DNA of 64,000 bases from the NCBI RefSeq assembly GCF_040549045.1, contig NZ_JBEWTB010000002.1, positions 2,973,501 through 3,037,500 of the forward strand, written 5' to 3'. A model generated the notes under the pieces. That model saw only the letters and a program-made list of their open reading frames with translations, made no database searches and was not told the origin of the DNA. Shown here one piece after another: positions 8,809 to 16,410 of this stretch. A program made the translations under genes and the position numbers. This DNA is from Endozoicomonas sp. NE40 (GTDB lineage: Bacteria > Pseudomonadota > Gammaproteobacteria > Pseudomonadales > Endozoicomonadaceae). The number at the start of each line of letters is the position of its first letter. Within the stretch, counting starts at the first letter, position 1.

Positions 8809-10599
8809 ATGCCAGAATATAAGGCACCTCTGAGAGATATTCGTTTCGTCCGGGACGAGTTACTGTCTTACCCTGAACACTACGCCAGCCTGCCAGGCGC
8901 AGAAGAAGCCACGCCTGATATGGTGGATGCCATTTTGCAGGAAGGGGCGAAATTCTGTGAACAGGTTCTGTCGCCCCTGAATCAGTCGGGTGATCAGGAA
9001 GGTTGCACCTGGAGTGAAGAGGGCGTTAAAACCCCGGCCGGCTTCAGGGAAGCTTATCAACAATATATTGAAGGTGGCTGGCCTTCTCTTGCCAGTGATG
9101 AAGCCTATGGCGGGCAGGGGCTGCCTCATTCGCTTGGCTTGTCCATCAGTGAAATGGTTGGACAGGCGAACTGGTCCTGGGGAATGTATCCGGGACTGAG
9201 CCATGGGGCTATGAATACTCTGGAAGCTCACGGCACCGAAGAGCAGAAGCAAGCGTATCTCACCAAACTGGTTTCCGGCGAATGGACAGGAACCATGTGC
9301 CTCACAGAACCTCACTGTGGTACAGACCTGGGCATGCTTCGCACCAAAGCTGAACCTGATGGCAACGGCTCCTACCGGATTACCGGCACCAAGATATTCA
9401 TTTCTGCCGGTGAACACGATATGGCAGAAAATATCGTTCATATCGTTCTGGCTCGTTTACCGGGCGCTCCGGAAGGAACGAAAGGTATCTCGCTGTTTAT
9501 TGTTCCCAAATATCTGCCCGGGAGCATTGGTGAAAGCAATGGTGTCAGTTGTGGTTCTATCGAGCATAAAATGGGTATTCATGCTAATGCGACCTGTGTG
9601 ATGAATTTCGATGAAGCCACCGGCTTCCTGATTGGGCCTGAGAACAAAGGGCTTAACTGCATGTTCACGTTTATGAACTTTGCACGTCTCGGAACCGGGT
9701 TGCAGGGGCTGGCTCATTCGGAAGTGGCCATGCAGGGAGCTTTACGTTATGCCCGCGAGCGTTTGCAGAGCCGTTCTTTGAGTGGGGTAAAAAATCCTGA
9801 TGGTCCGGCTGACCCGATTATTGTTCATCCTGATGTACGACGAATGTTGTTGACTATCAAGGCTCTCACTGAGGGTAACCGGGCTCTGGCTTACTACACC
9901 GCTAAACTGGCTGACCTGATGCATCATCCGGATGAAGAGGTGCGCAGTCAGGCGGATCTGACCATGGGGTTCCTGACGCCGATTCTTAAAGCCTTCCTGA
10001 CCGAAACCGGCTTTGAAGCGGCTAATCTTGGACTTCAGTGCTATGGAGGACATGGTTACATCGCGGAATGGGGTATGGAACAGAATGTCCGGGATGCCCG
10101 CATTGCCATGCTCTATGAAGGCACAACCGGTATTCAGGCTCTGGATTTACTGGGTCGTAAAATTCTGCTGACCCAGGGCGAATCAATGAAGGCCTTTACC
10201 AAAGTGGTTCATCGCTTCTGCAAGGAGCATGAGGAAAACAGCCAGCTCAAAGAGTTTATTGAACCGCTGGCAGCCCTGAATAAAGAGTGGGGCGAAATGA
10301 CCATGCAGATTGGCATGAAAGCCATGCAGAACAAGGATGAAGTAGGAGCGGCATCTGTCGACTTTCTGATGTATTCAGGCTATGCCTGTCTGGCTTACTT
10401 CTGGGCTGATATGGCACATACTGCCCAGCAGGCGCTGGCAGCGGGTACCACCGAAGAAGGCTTCTATAATGCCAAGATTCAGACAGCCCGGTTCTACTTC
10501 CAGAGACTATTACCCAGAACGCTGATGCACAAAGCGGCTATTGAGTCAGGCGTTGATAATCTGCTGGATATTGCTGAAGAGGACTTTGGCGAGATCTGA
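8809..10599 (+). CDS. Long acyl-CoA dehydrogenase (FadE/DmdC-like), paralog 1
   Basis: 596 residues, starting at ATG 8809 with a GTGAGG site 8 bases upstream; an earlier ATG at 8758 has no support. It is an FAD enzyme that makes the first double bond in beta-oxidation of an acyl-CoA. The opening [16 protein letters not shown], the [13 protein letters not shown] flavin segment, [18 protein letters not shown] and the [17 protein letters not shown] close place it in the ~600-aa family that includes Pseudomonas PA0506/PA0508 and the methylmercaptopropionyl-CoA dehydrogenase DmdC. Chain-length preference cannot be read from sequence. It directly follows the bio operon, as in Pseudomonas. The paralog lies at 14463. 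Confidence 0.92.
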   Translation: MPEYKAPLRDIRFVRDELLSYPEHYASLPGAEEATPDMVDAILQEGAKFCEQVLSPLNQSGDQEGCTWSEEGVKTPAGFREAYQQYIEGGWPSLASDEAYGGQGLPHSLGLSISEMVGQANWSWGMYPGLSHGAMNTLEAHGTEEQKQAYLTKLVSGEWTGTMCLTEPHCGTDLGMLRTKAEPDGNGSYRITGTKIFISAGEHDMAENIVHIVLARLPGAPEGTKGISLFIVPKYLPGSIGESNGVSCGSIEHKMGIHANATCVMNFDEATGFLIGPENKGLNCMFTFMNFARLGTGLQGLAHSEVAMQGALRYARERLQSRSLSGVKNPDGPADPIIVHPDVRRMLLTIKALTEGNRALAYYTAKLADLMHHPDEEVRSQADLTMGFLTPILKAFLTETGFEAANLGLQCYGGHGYIAEWGMEQNVRDARIAMLYEGTTGIQALDLLGRKILLTQGESMKAFTKVVHRFCKEHEENSQLKEFIEPLAALNKEWGEMTMQIGMKAMQNKDEVGAASVDFLMYSGYACLAYFWADMAHTAQQALAAGTTEEGFYNAKIQTARFYFQRLLPRTLMHKAAIESGVDNLLDIAEEDFGEI

Positions 10600-10620
10600 G
10601 GTTTTTTATCCTGTCAGGAG

Positions 10621-10643
10621 GTCGCCAGAGGGCGGCACTTTTT
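10621..10643 (+). terminator. Intrinsic terminator of acyl-CoA dehydrogenase 1
   Basis: GTCGCC-AGAG-GGCGGC stem (6 bp with one G-T pair), then AC and five Ts. It begins 21 bases after the stop codon. Confidence 0.6.
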
Positions 10644-10644
10644 A

Positions 10645-10689
10645 CAAGAAACATTTTTTCGTCACTCGGTGATGAAAAAATGTTTCTTG
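10645..10689. repeat. 45-base near-perfect hairpin
   Basis: A 16-bp perfect outer stem (10645-10660 with 10674-10689), one G-T pair, then a 4-bp inner stem and a TCG triloop. It lies between the acyl-CoA dehydrogenase terminator and the stop of the minus-strand gene. No T-run follows on either side, but the arms carry T6/A6. Confidence 0.65.
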
Positions 10690-10702
10690 CGCTCATGGCT
10701 GT

Positions 10703-10963
10703 TTATGGCGTTTCATCAAGGATCATAAAGCTCAGCAACGTCGCAGGCAGAGCGATAATAAGTATCACTGGTAATACTGGATTGATCAGCATCAGGGAGC
10801 AGGCGGCAATCCAGACATTGCGCACCAGAGCTTTTTTTGCCTTGTACTGCCGGGTTAAGCGGCGACGGGAAAAATGTTCAGGCTCGGGAAGCGGATCGAG
10901 CTTTTGAGCCTGCCCAAGGTTTATTTGCAACATTGTCTTCACAAGCGATAAAAAATAACGCAT
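10703..10963 (-). CDS. Small membrane protein of unknown function
   Basis: 86 residues from ATG 10963, which has an AAAGGA site 6 bases upstream; a GTG at 10990 is the alternative (95 aa). The N-terminal half is basic and polar (FSRRRLTRQYKAKKAL) and the C-terminal half is two hydrophobic segments (NVWIAACSLMLINPVLP, VILIIALPATLLSFMIL) that could form a membrane hairpin. I do not recognise a family. The opposite-strand open frame has a low-complexity GSGSGSS end and no ribosome site, so this strand is preferred. It is a single-gene unit convergent with acyl-CoA dehydrogenase 1. Confidence 0.55.
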   Translation of the reverse strand: MRYFLSLVKTMLQINLGQAQKLDPLPEPEHFSRRRLTRQYKAKKALVRNVWIAACSLMLINPVLPVILIIALPATLLSFMILDETP

Positions 10964-11042
10964 AGCCAGTCCTTTAACCTGCGTACTCACCTACTGTAAT
11001 CAACTATCATTGGAGTTTCATTCTTTCTGTGTTGATGCTTTT

Positions 11043-11073
11043 TTGCACAACTTTAAACGTTGGTCTATACAAT
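11043..11073 (+). promoter_or_regulatory. Possible promoter of the beta-barrel gene
   Basis: TTGCAC at 11043-11048 and TATACA at 11066-11071 (17-base spacer), or TACAAT at 11068-11073 (19-base spacer). The first in-frame ATG is about 70 bases further on. Confidence 0.3.
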
Positions 11074-11142
11074 AAGATTCCAAAAAAACTTTTCTAAATC
11101 TCCCGGAGTCATATCAGCTGCTTTGGCTGTATCAGGCAGACT

Positions 11143-11763
11143 ATGAGCTATCTAACCCGATTGAGAAAAACAATAGTGGTTGCTGTTATGGCCACTCTTT
11201 TTTTTGTGTCAGATTTTGCTGTGTCAGAAAGTGTTTTATCGGAGGAAACGCAGGAGACTGAAGGCGTGGTCTCTGAGCTTCCTGACCTGTCAGTAAAGCC
11301 AGCGGATTCAAAAACTTCTCTGGATCTGTCACTGCCCTACAACAGCTTTGATAAAGAAAAAGGCTGGCTGAAACAGCTCTGGGGGCGTCCATTCAGAGAT
11401 CAGCTTCTTCTTGGTATGTGGACCCTGCATCTTGAACCCGGAGAAGATCAGGAAAGCAATAACAGATTGATTGGTGCCGTCTATAAAGGGTTTTACGGCG
11501 GAACGTTTATCAATACCCATGGTGACCGTGTCTGGTCAGGGGGCTGGCAGCGTACCCTGTTTCAACAGAAGTACGGCGAAATCGAAGTCGAAGCCGGGTA
11601 TCGTACTGGCATTATGTATGGTTACAAGCGTTACCTGAAACTGGGTAACACGCGTTTGTTTCCTCTGTTTCAGGCATTGCTGGATGTTGACTATAAAAAC
11701 TTCGGTGTGCAGCTTTCCTGGGCGGGTGTCGTCTTGACGGCTGGTTTTTATTATCGTTTCTGA
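11143..11763 (+). CDS. Outer-membrane beta-barrel protein, unassigned
   Basis: 206 residues. A signal peptide covers about residues 1-28 (TIVVAVMATLFFVSDFAVS). An acidic linker of ~50 residues follows, then an amphipathic beta-rich domain ending in GFYYRF, the terminal-phenylalanine signature of outer-membrane barrels. The domain has LGMWTLHLEPG, the YKGFYGGTFINTHGDR segment and SGGWQRTLF, which I associate with small barrel proteins of about 8 strands in marine gammaproteobacteria. A relation to PagP-type lipid A enzymes is possible, but the PagP catalytic residues cannot be matched. It starts the accessory block between the two acyl-CoA dehydrogenase paralogs. Confidence 0.72.
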   Translation: MSYLTRLRKTIVVAVMATLFFVSDFAVSESVLSEETQETEGVVSELPDLSVKPADSKTSLDLSLPYNSFDKEKGWLKQLWGRPFRDQLLLGMWTLHLEPGEDQESNNRLIGAVYKGFYGGTFINTHGDRVWSGGWQRTLFQQKYGEIEVEAGYRTGIMYGYKRYLKLGNTRLFPLFQALLDVDYKNFGVQLSWAGVVLTAGFYYRF

Positions 11764-11871
11764 TAGTTATCACTGGCTCTTTTAGCCTCTTTTGCTATTT
11801 TGGTCTGTCTTAGACAGAGAGATGCTTTTGATCAGGCAGGATATATAACCACTTAACTTTGGGGATTATCA

Positions 11872-14289
11872 GTGAATGCAAATTGGCAAAGCTTTAAAAA
11901 AATTTTTCTTATCCCTCTTCTCATTATCTCAACCTATAGCTCTGCCAGATTACCACCTCCGTTTGAAGTGGAGGGTGTGGACTGGAATAATATTCTTGAA
12001 GAGCTTACTGATCAGGTTGGTTCCCTGCGTGGTGCCGCCCCTGAGTCAGCTCCTCCCCTGAATGCTGCTGTTACTATTTACACTTTGGATATACCAGACT
12101 TTGTAGAGATTCCCCACCCGGTCTTCGGCAACGTTTCCCGCATTCAGGTCATCAAGCATTCTGCTGATTTTTCTCTGGTCACAGATAGTGATAAACGTTC
12201 GGAGTTGTTAAAAACTCATATACTCTGCACGTTTTCCAGTGGAAAAGAGAAGTTGTTTTACTACTCTGAAAAGAATCTGCGCTGGTGGGAAAGCATGATC
12301 CGTAAGTTTCCAAAATATGGTGGAACGGTTGATGATGTCCATAGCTATAAGGGGATACACAAAGAATTATTAAGACCAGATGACCTGATGGAAAGATTCC
12401 GTAAAAGTCTGAAAGCCAGACCTGGCTCCGTACCGCAAAGCCCGGATGAGATAAAGCAGGCATTCAAGACATTTTCAGAGCCTTTTGAAATCATCAAATA
12501 TGAATCCATTTACAACGAGAATGAGAAGAAATTTTACCCCAGGCTAAGAGCGCTTATTCCTAAGCTGTTGATGTCTGCCCTGCGGCATCATTTTGATGAT
12601 TCCCGTTTAATGTCTGATGAGGCTCCTTTGCTTGTGAGTATCGGGTCTGGTTCCGGAGACGATCTGGCAGCAGCTAAGCGTTATCTGGAAGAGCAGGGTA
12701 TCAAGCCACAGACTCTGGGAATTGAAATATCCCCTGAACTTGTCAGGAAGGGAAATGAACGTTTTCCTGACTACAACATTATCGAGGGGGATGCCTTGCA
12801 GTCAGCTGCGCTTATCAGGGATCACAAAGGTTCCGCTAACGCTGTGACCCTTGTTATTGCAGAAGGGTTATTGAACCGGCAAGCTCTTCTGGGAGGAACC
12901 TATGCAGCCTTAAGGGTTCTGCATCAACTTATGCAGGATGGAGTAGCCGATATGGTTGTTATTGCAGGTTTAACCAACCTTCTGGTTAATGCTGAAACAG
13001 CAAGTGCGTCTGGATGGACTGCTTATCAGGTTATGCTTCCAGTTGAGCTGGAGGAAGACAAAGCTCCTTTTGTGCCTGATTTTTACCTGGATACTGAAGG
13101 TAACTACGGAAAGTATGCATATATTGGCTCTAACAAAAAGACCGTACTCGTTCCATCACTTGTATTGATACGGCCAGACTTTGAGAACCAAATGAATGCT
13201 CTGGAAGCTCGCAGCCTCAAGCGAAGCCAGAGCGGTAAGTTTACGACGCTTGACCTGAGTATGTTCGGACTGCCTCTGAAAGCGATTGAGTATTTTTCCC
13301 AAAATCCAAAATTAGCTGGCATTACACAAATTGATCTTAGCTGGAGTTATCTGGAAGACAATCAAATAGACTTGCTGATAGACCAGCTACAAAATTATCC
13401 CGAACTTGTACACATAGCAGCTTCCGGATTTGAGCCATGGTATGAAAATATGCTGGAAAGAGTAAAAAAACTCAATAAGTACAAGTTTATCAAACGGCTG
13501 GATAGTCAATACCCCGAAGAGCTACCTTCGTTATCACCCCATCTGGCAAGGCAAATTAAGCAATATGGCAATATGCCGAATACAAGGATTTTTACTCCAA
13601 CTGGCCATAAAGTCAGGTTTGAGCTTGATAATCCTCCTGAACCTGCCCAGTGGCAGCAAGATGCAGGCGTGTCTGAGCTTAATGATTTGGAACAGCAAGG
13701 TTATACAAAAAATCTTCTGTCGCTTCTCAATAATGCCAAATTAAAATTACTGCCAACCCGGGGGGATGGATCATGCCTGTATCATGCTCTGGCTATGCAA
13801 ATGGAAACCGGTGACGGATACGATCTTCGACAGCAATTATCCAGCTATCTCACCAGTAATGAAGAGACTTTTGTTAGAAATAACCCTGTATTTTCCGGTG
13901 ATCAGTTTTCACTCCTGCTGGAAGAAGTAAGAAGCCAGAATGCATGGGGTGATATAAGAATTGCACTTGCAGTAGCCCAAATGAGTGGAAGGCGTGTGAT
14001 CGTTGTTTATCCCCAAACGCAAGGGAGTGAAGTCAGAACTATGGTATTTAGCCCAGGTGGTCAAGGCATTGATTCATTACCAGAAGACATAAGCAGTCAG
14101 GATATATTTCTGGTTCACAACGGTCAGGGACACTGGCTGGCTGCTATTTATGGTGAGAGTGACGAGCTTCAGGCCGTTAATGAGGAGGTTTTATCAGGCG
14201 CATCCGGGATGCAAGTGAGTAATGACGGAAGTTTGTTGACGTTAACAGGTCTTTTTCTACTGAAGATTAATACAAACAGCGATTTGTAG
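11872..14289 (+). CDS. Exported methyltransferase-like / LRR-like / OTU protease fusion protein
   Basis: 805 residues from GTG 11872, with GGGGA 6 bases upstream. Residues 1-25 look like a signal peptide. Residues ~225-430 contain a Rossmann methyltransferase-like core: motif I VSIGSGSGDD (255-264), acidic GIEIS (283-287) and EGDAL (305-309). Residues ~458-520 hold two to three LRR-like units (TLDLSMFGL, QIDLSWSYL) about 27 residues apart. Residues ~624-760 are an OTU-type cysteine protease domain: GDGSCLYHAL with Asp632 and Cys635, the AWGDIRIALA helix, and the catalytic His754 in GHWLAA. OTU enzymes remove ubiquitin in eukaryotes and in bacterial effectors. No secretion system is encoded nearby. 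Domain calls are from motifs read by eye; substrate and target are inference. Confidence 0.82.
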   Translation: MNANWQSFKKIFLIPLLIISTYSSARLPPPFEVEGVDWNNILEELTDQVGSLRGAAPESAPPLNAAVTIYTLDIPDFVEIPHPVFGNVSRIQVIKHSADFSLVTDSDKRSELLKTHILCTFSSGKEKLFYYSEKNLRWWESMIRKFPKYGGTVDDVHSYKGIHKELLRPDDLMERFRKSLKARPGSVPQSPDEIKQAFKTFSEPFEIIKYESIYNENEKKFYPRLRALIPKLLMSALRHHFDDSRLMSDEAPLLVSIGSGSGDDLAAAKRYLEEQGIKPQTLGIEISPELVRKGNERFPDYNIIEGDALQSAALIRDHKGSANAVTLVIAEGLLNRQALLGGTYAALRVLHQLMQDGVADMVVIAGLTNLLVNAETASASGWTAYQVMLPVELEEDKAPFVPDFYLDTEGNYGKYAYIGSNKKTVLVPSLVLIRPDFENQMNALEARSLKRSQSGKFTTLDLSMFGLPLKAIEYFSQNPKLAGITQIDLSWSYLEDNQIDLLIDQLQNYPELVHIAASGFEPWYENMLERVKKLNKYKFIKRLDSQYPEELPSLSPHLARQIKQYGNMPNTRIFTPTGHKVRFELDNPPEPAQWQQDAGVSELNDLEQQGYTKNLLSLLNNAKLKLLPTRGDGSCLYHALAMQMETGDGYDLRQQLSSYLTSNEETFVRNNPVFSGDQFSLLLEEVRSQNAWGDIRIALAVAQMSGRRVIVVYPQTQGSEVRTMVFSPGGQGIDSLPEDISSQDIFLVHNGQGHWLAAIYGESDELQAVNEEVLSGASGMQVSNDGSLLTLTGLFLLKINTNSDL

Positions 14290-14329
14290 TCGTTTAAGGA
14301 AGTCGGGCAGGACATGCACACGATGATCA

Positions 14330-14342
14330 GAAACGCTATTTC
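14330..14342. promoter_or_regulatory. Weak PsrA-like inverted repeat upstream of acyl-CoA dehydrogenase 2
   Basis: GAAAC-GCT-ATTTC, one mismatch from GAAAC-N3-GTTTC. It lies 121 bases before the start codon, in the same position class as the better site before the first paralog. Could be chance. Confidence 0.2.
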
Positions 14343-14462
14343 AAAATTCGTGTTTCAGGCGTAATTCGCAGGTAATATAGCAACGGGTCTACTGCAAAAG
14401 AGTTTTAGACAGAGAAGTTTACTCTGTACTACTCACATAACAATAACAGGAGTACCGTAGCT

Positions 14463-16244
14463 ATGATCGATTATCAGGCTCCCCTGCGTGATATGCGTTT
14501 TGTGTTGTATGAAGTGTTTGATGTCGCTGCTGACTGGGCTCGCTGGGAATCACTCAGCGAACTGGTTGACCAGGAAACCGCTGATGCCATTCTGGAAGAA
14601 GGTGCCAAACTGGTTTCCAAAACTCTGTCTCCTCTCTATCGAACGGGTGATGAACAGGGCTGTCACTGGCAGGACGGCAAGGTTGCCACACCGAATGGCT
14701 TTAAAGAAGCCTATCAGATTTATTCCGAAGGTGGCTGGACCGGCCTGAGTGGTAATCCCGATTTTGGTGGCATGGGTATGCCCAAAGCGCTGGGCGCTCA
14801 GTTTGATGAAATGAGCTGCGGTGCCAACCTTGCCTTTATGCTTTACCCCAGCCTCACTTCAGGAGCGGCACTGGCTATCAACGCCCATGCTTCTGAAGCC
14901 ATTAAATCCTTGTATCTTCCCAGAATGTATTCCGGAGAATGGGCTGGCACTATGTGCCTGACCGAGCCTCATGCCGGAACAGACCTTGGTATTATTCGTA
15001 CCAGAGCCGTTCCTGCGGACGACGGCAGTTACCGGATTACCGGAACGAAAATTTTTATTACCGGTGGTGAGCATGATCTGTCAGACAACATTGTTCACCT
15101 GGTTCTGGCGAAACTGCCTGACGCACCGGCAGGTCCGAAAGGTATCTCTCTTTTTCTGGTACCAAAGATTCAGGTAAATGAGGATGGCTCTCTGGCTGAA
15201 GCTAACGCTGTCAGTTGTGGTTCTCTTGAACACAAGATGGGCATTAAGGGGGCTTCAACCTGCGTCATGAATTTTGACGGGGCAACAGGGTATCTGGTGG
15301 GTGACCTGAATAAGGGTTTGAACTGCATGTTTACCATGATGAACTATGAACGTCTGTTTGTAGGTATTCAGGGACTGGGCAGTGCTGAACGCTCTTACCA
15401 GAATGCTCTGGCTTATGCCAAAGATCGTCTGCAGGGGCGGGCTGCCACCGGAGCTGCGCAACCGGAAAAAGAAGCCGATCCATTGATGGTTCACGGTGAT
15501 ATCCGTCGTACCCTGATGAACATGAAAGCGCTCAATGAAGGGGGCAGGGCTTTTTCAACGTACGTTGGGCAACAGCTGGATAAAACCAGGTTTGGCCAGG
15601 ATTGCGAAAAGCAAAAGGCTGCCGGTCTGGTGGCACTGTTAACACCGGTAGCAAAAGCCTTCTTCACCGATATGGGGCTGGAATGCTGTGTTGCCGGTCA
15701 ACAGGTGTTGGGTGGTCATGGTTATATTGCAGAGTGGGGACAGGAACAGTTAGTTCGTGATGTGCGTATCACGCAGATTTATGAAGGCACCAATGGCATT
15801 CAGTCGCTGGACTTGTTGGGTCGTAAAATAGCGGCTAACAACGGTGCTTATTTCCGGCTGTTTGCTGATGAAGTCAGGGCATTCATCAACAACGCTGAAA
15901 GCAGTGAGTTCGCCTCTGCTCTTGAAAACGCCCTGATTCAGTTGGAACAGTCTACGGAAACACTGATAAAACAAACCGCAGATAATCCCAATACGATCAA
16001 TGCCGCCTGTGTTGAATATCTGCACGGTTTTGCTTATGTCGCTTACGGATGGGTGTGGGCTCGAATGGCTGAGGTTGCTCAGGCTCAGTTACAAACTGGC
16101 ACTGTAGACCAGGACTTTTATAAAGCCAAAATAGCCACTGCCCGTTATTTCTATAAACGACTGCTACCGAGGAGTTCAGCGTTGCTGGCGGCAGCCACTT
16201 CCGGAGTTGAAGAGCTGTACAGTATGGAGGATGAGCAATTTTGA
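14463..16244 (+). CDS. Long acyl-CoA dehydrogenase (FadE/DmdC-like), paralog 2
   Basis: 593 residues, paralogous to the enzyme at 8809 along its whole length (opening [69 protein letters not shown]). It is an FAD-dependent beta-oxidation dehydrogenase. In Pseudomonas the equivalent pair (FadE1, FadE2) is reported to differ in chain-length preference; which is which here cannot be told. The start has GGAG 10 bases upstream. A strong intrinsic terminator lies 140 bases after the stop, shared as a boundary with the convergent kinase operon. Confidence 0.92.
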   Translation: MIDYQAPLRDMRFVLYEVFDVAADWARWESLSELVDQETADAILEEGAKLVSKTLSPLYRTGDEQGCHWQDGKVATPNGFKEAYQIYSEGGWTGLSGNPDFGGMGMPKALGAQFDEMSCGANLAFMLYPSLTSGAALAINAHASEAIKSLYLPRMYSGEWAGTMCLTEPHAGTDLGIIRTRAVPADDGSYRITGTKIFITGGEHDLSDNIVHLVLAKLPDAPAGPKGISLFLVPKIQVNEDGSLAEANAVSCGSLEHKMGIKGASTCVMNFDGATGYLVGDLNKGLNCMFTMMNYERLFVGIQGLGSAERSYQNALAYAKDRLQGRAATGAAQPEKEADPLMVHGDIRRTLMNMKALNEGGRAFSTYVGQQLDKTRFGQDCEKQKAAGLVALLTPVAKAFFTDMGLECCVAGQQVLGGHGYIAEWGQEQLVRDVRITQIYEGTNGIQSLDLLGRKIAANNGAYFRLFADEVRAFINNAESSEFASALENALIQLEQSTETLIKQTADNPNTINAACVEYLHGFAYVAYGWVWARMAEVAQAQLQTGTVDQDFYKAKIATARYFYKRLLPRSSALLAAATSGVEELYSMEDEQF

Positions 16245-16385
16245 CCAGCCCGGAGAGTTGACTGATAGATCAGTTCTGAGTCTATAGTTAAATAACTGGA
16301 TGAGTAAAATCTACAAGGACTGTAGAGGCAAGGATGCACAATAAAAAGGCAGGATGCCAAAAGGAGTACGTCCAGTGTTCTTCAG

Positions 16386-16410
16386 CCCCGCAAATGCGGG
16401 GTTTTCTTTT
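16386..16410 (+). terminator. Strong intrinsic terminator
   Basis: CCCCGC-AAAT-GCGGGG stem-loop followed by TTTTCTTTT. Orientation serves plus-strand transcription from acyl-CoA dehydrogenase 2, and the tail touches the stop of the minus-strand histidine kinase. Confidence 0.85.

Noticed and set aside
10680..10907. Plus-strand ORF of 75 residues opposite the small membrane protein
   Set aside because: Its ATG is inside the hairpin, it has no ribosome site and ends in a low-complexity stretch; the minus strand has a proper start and membrane segments.
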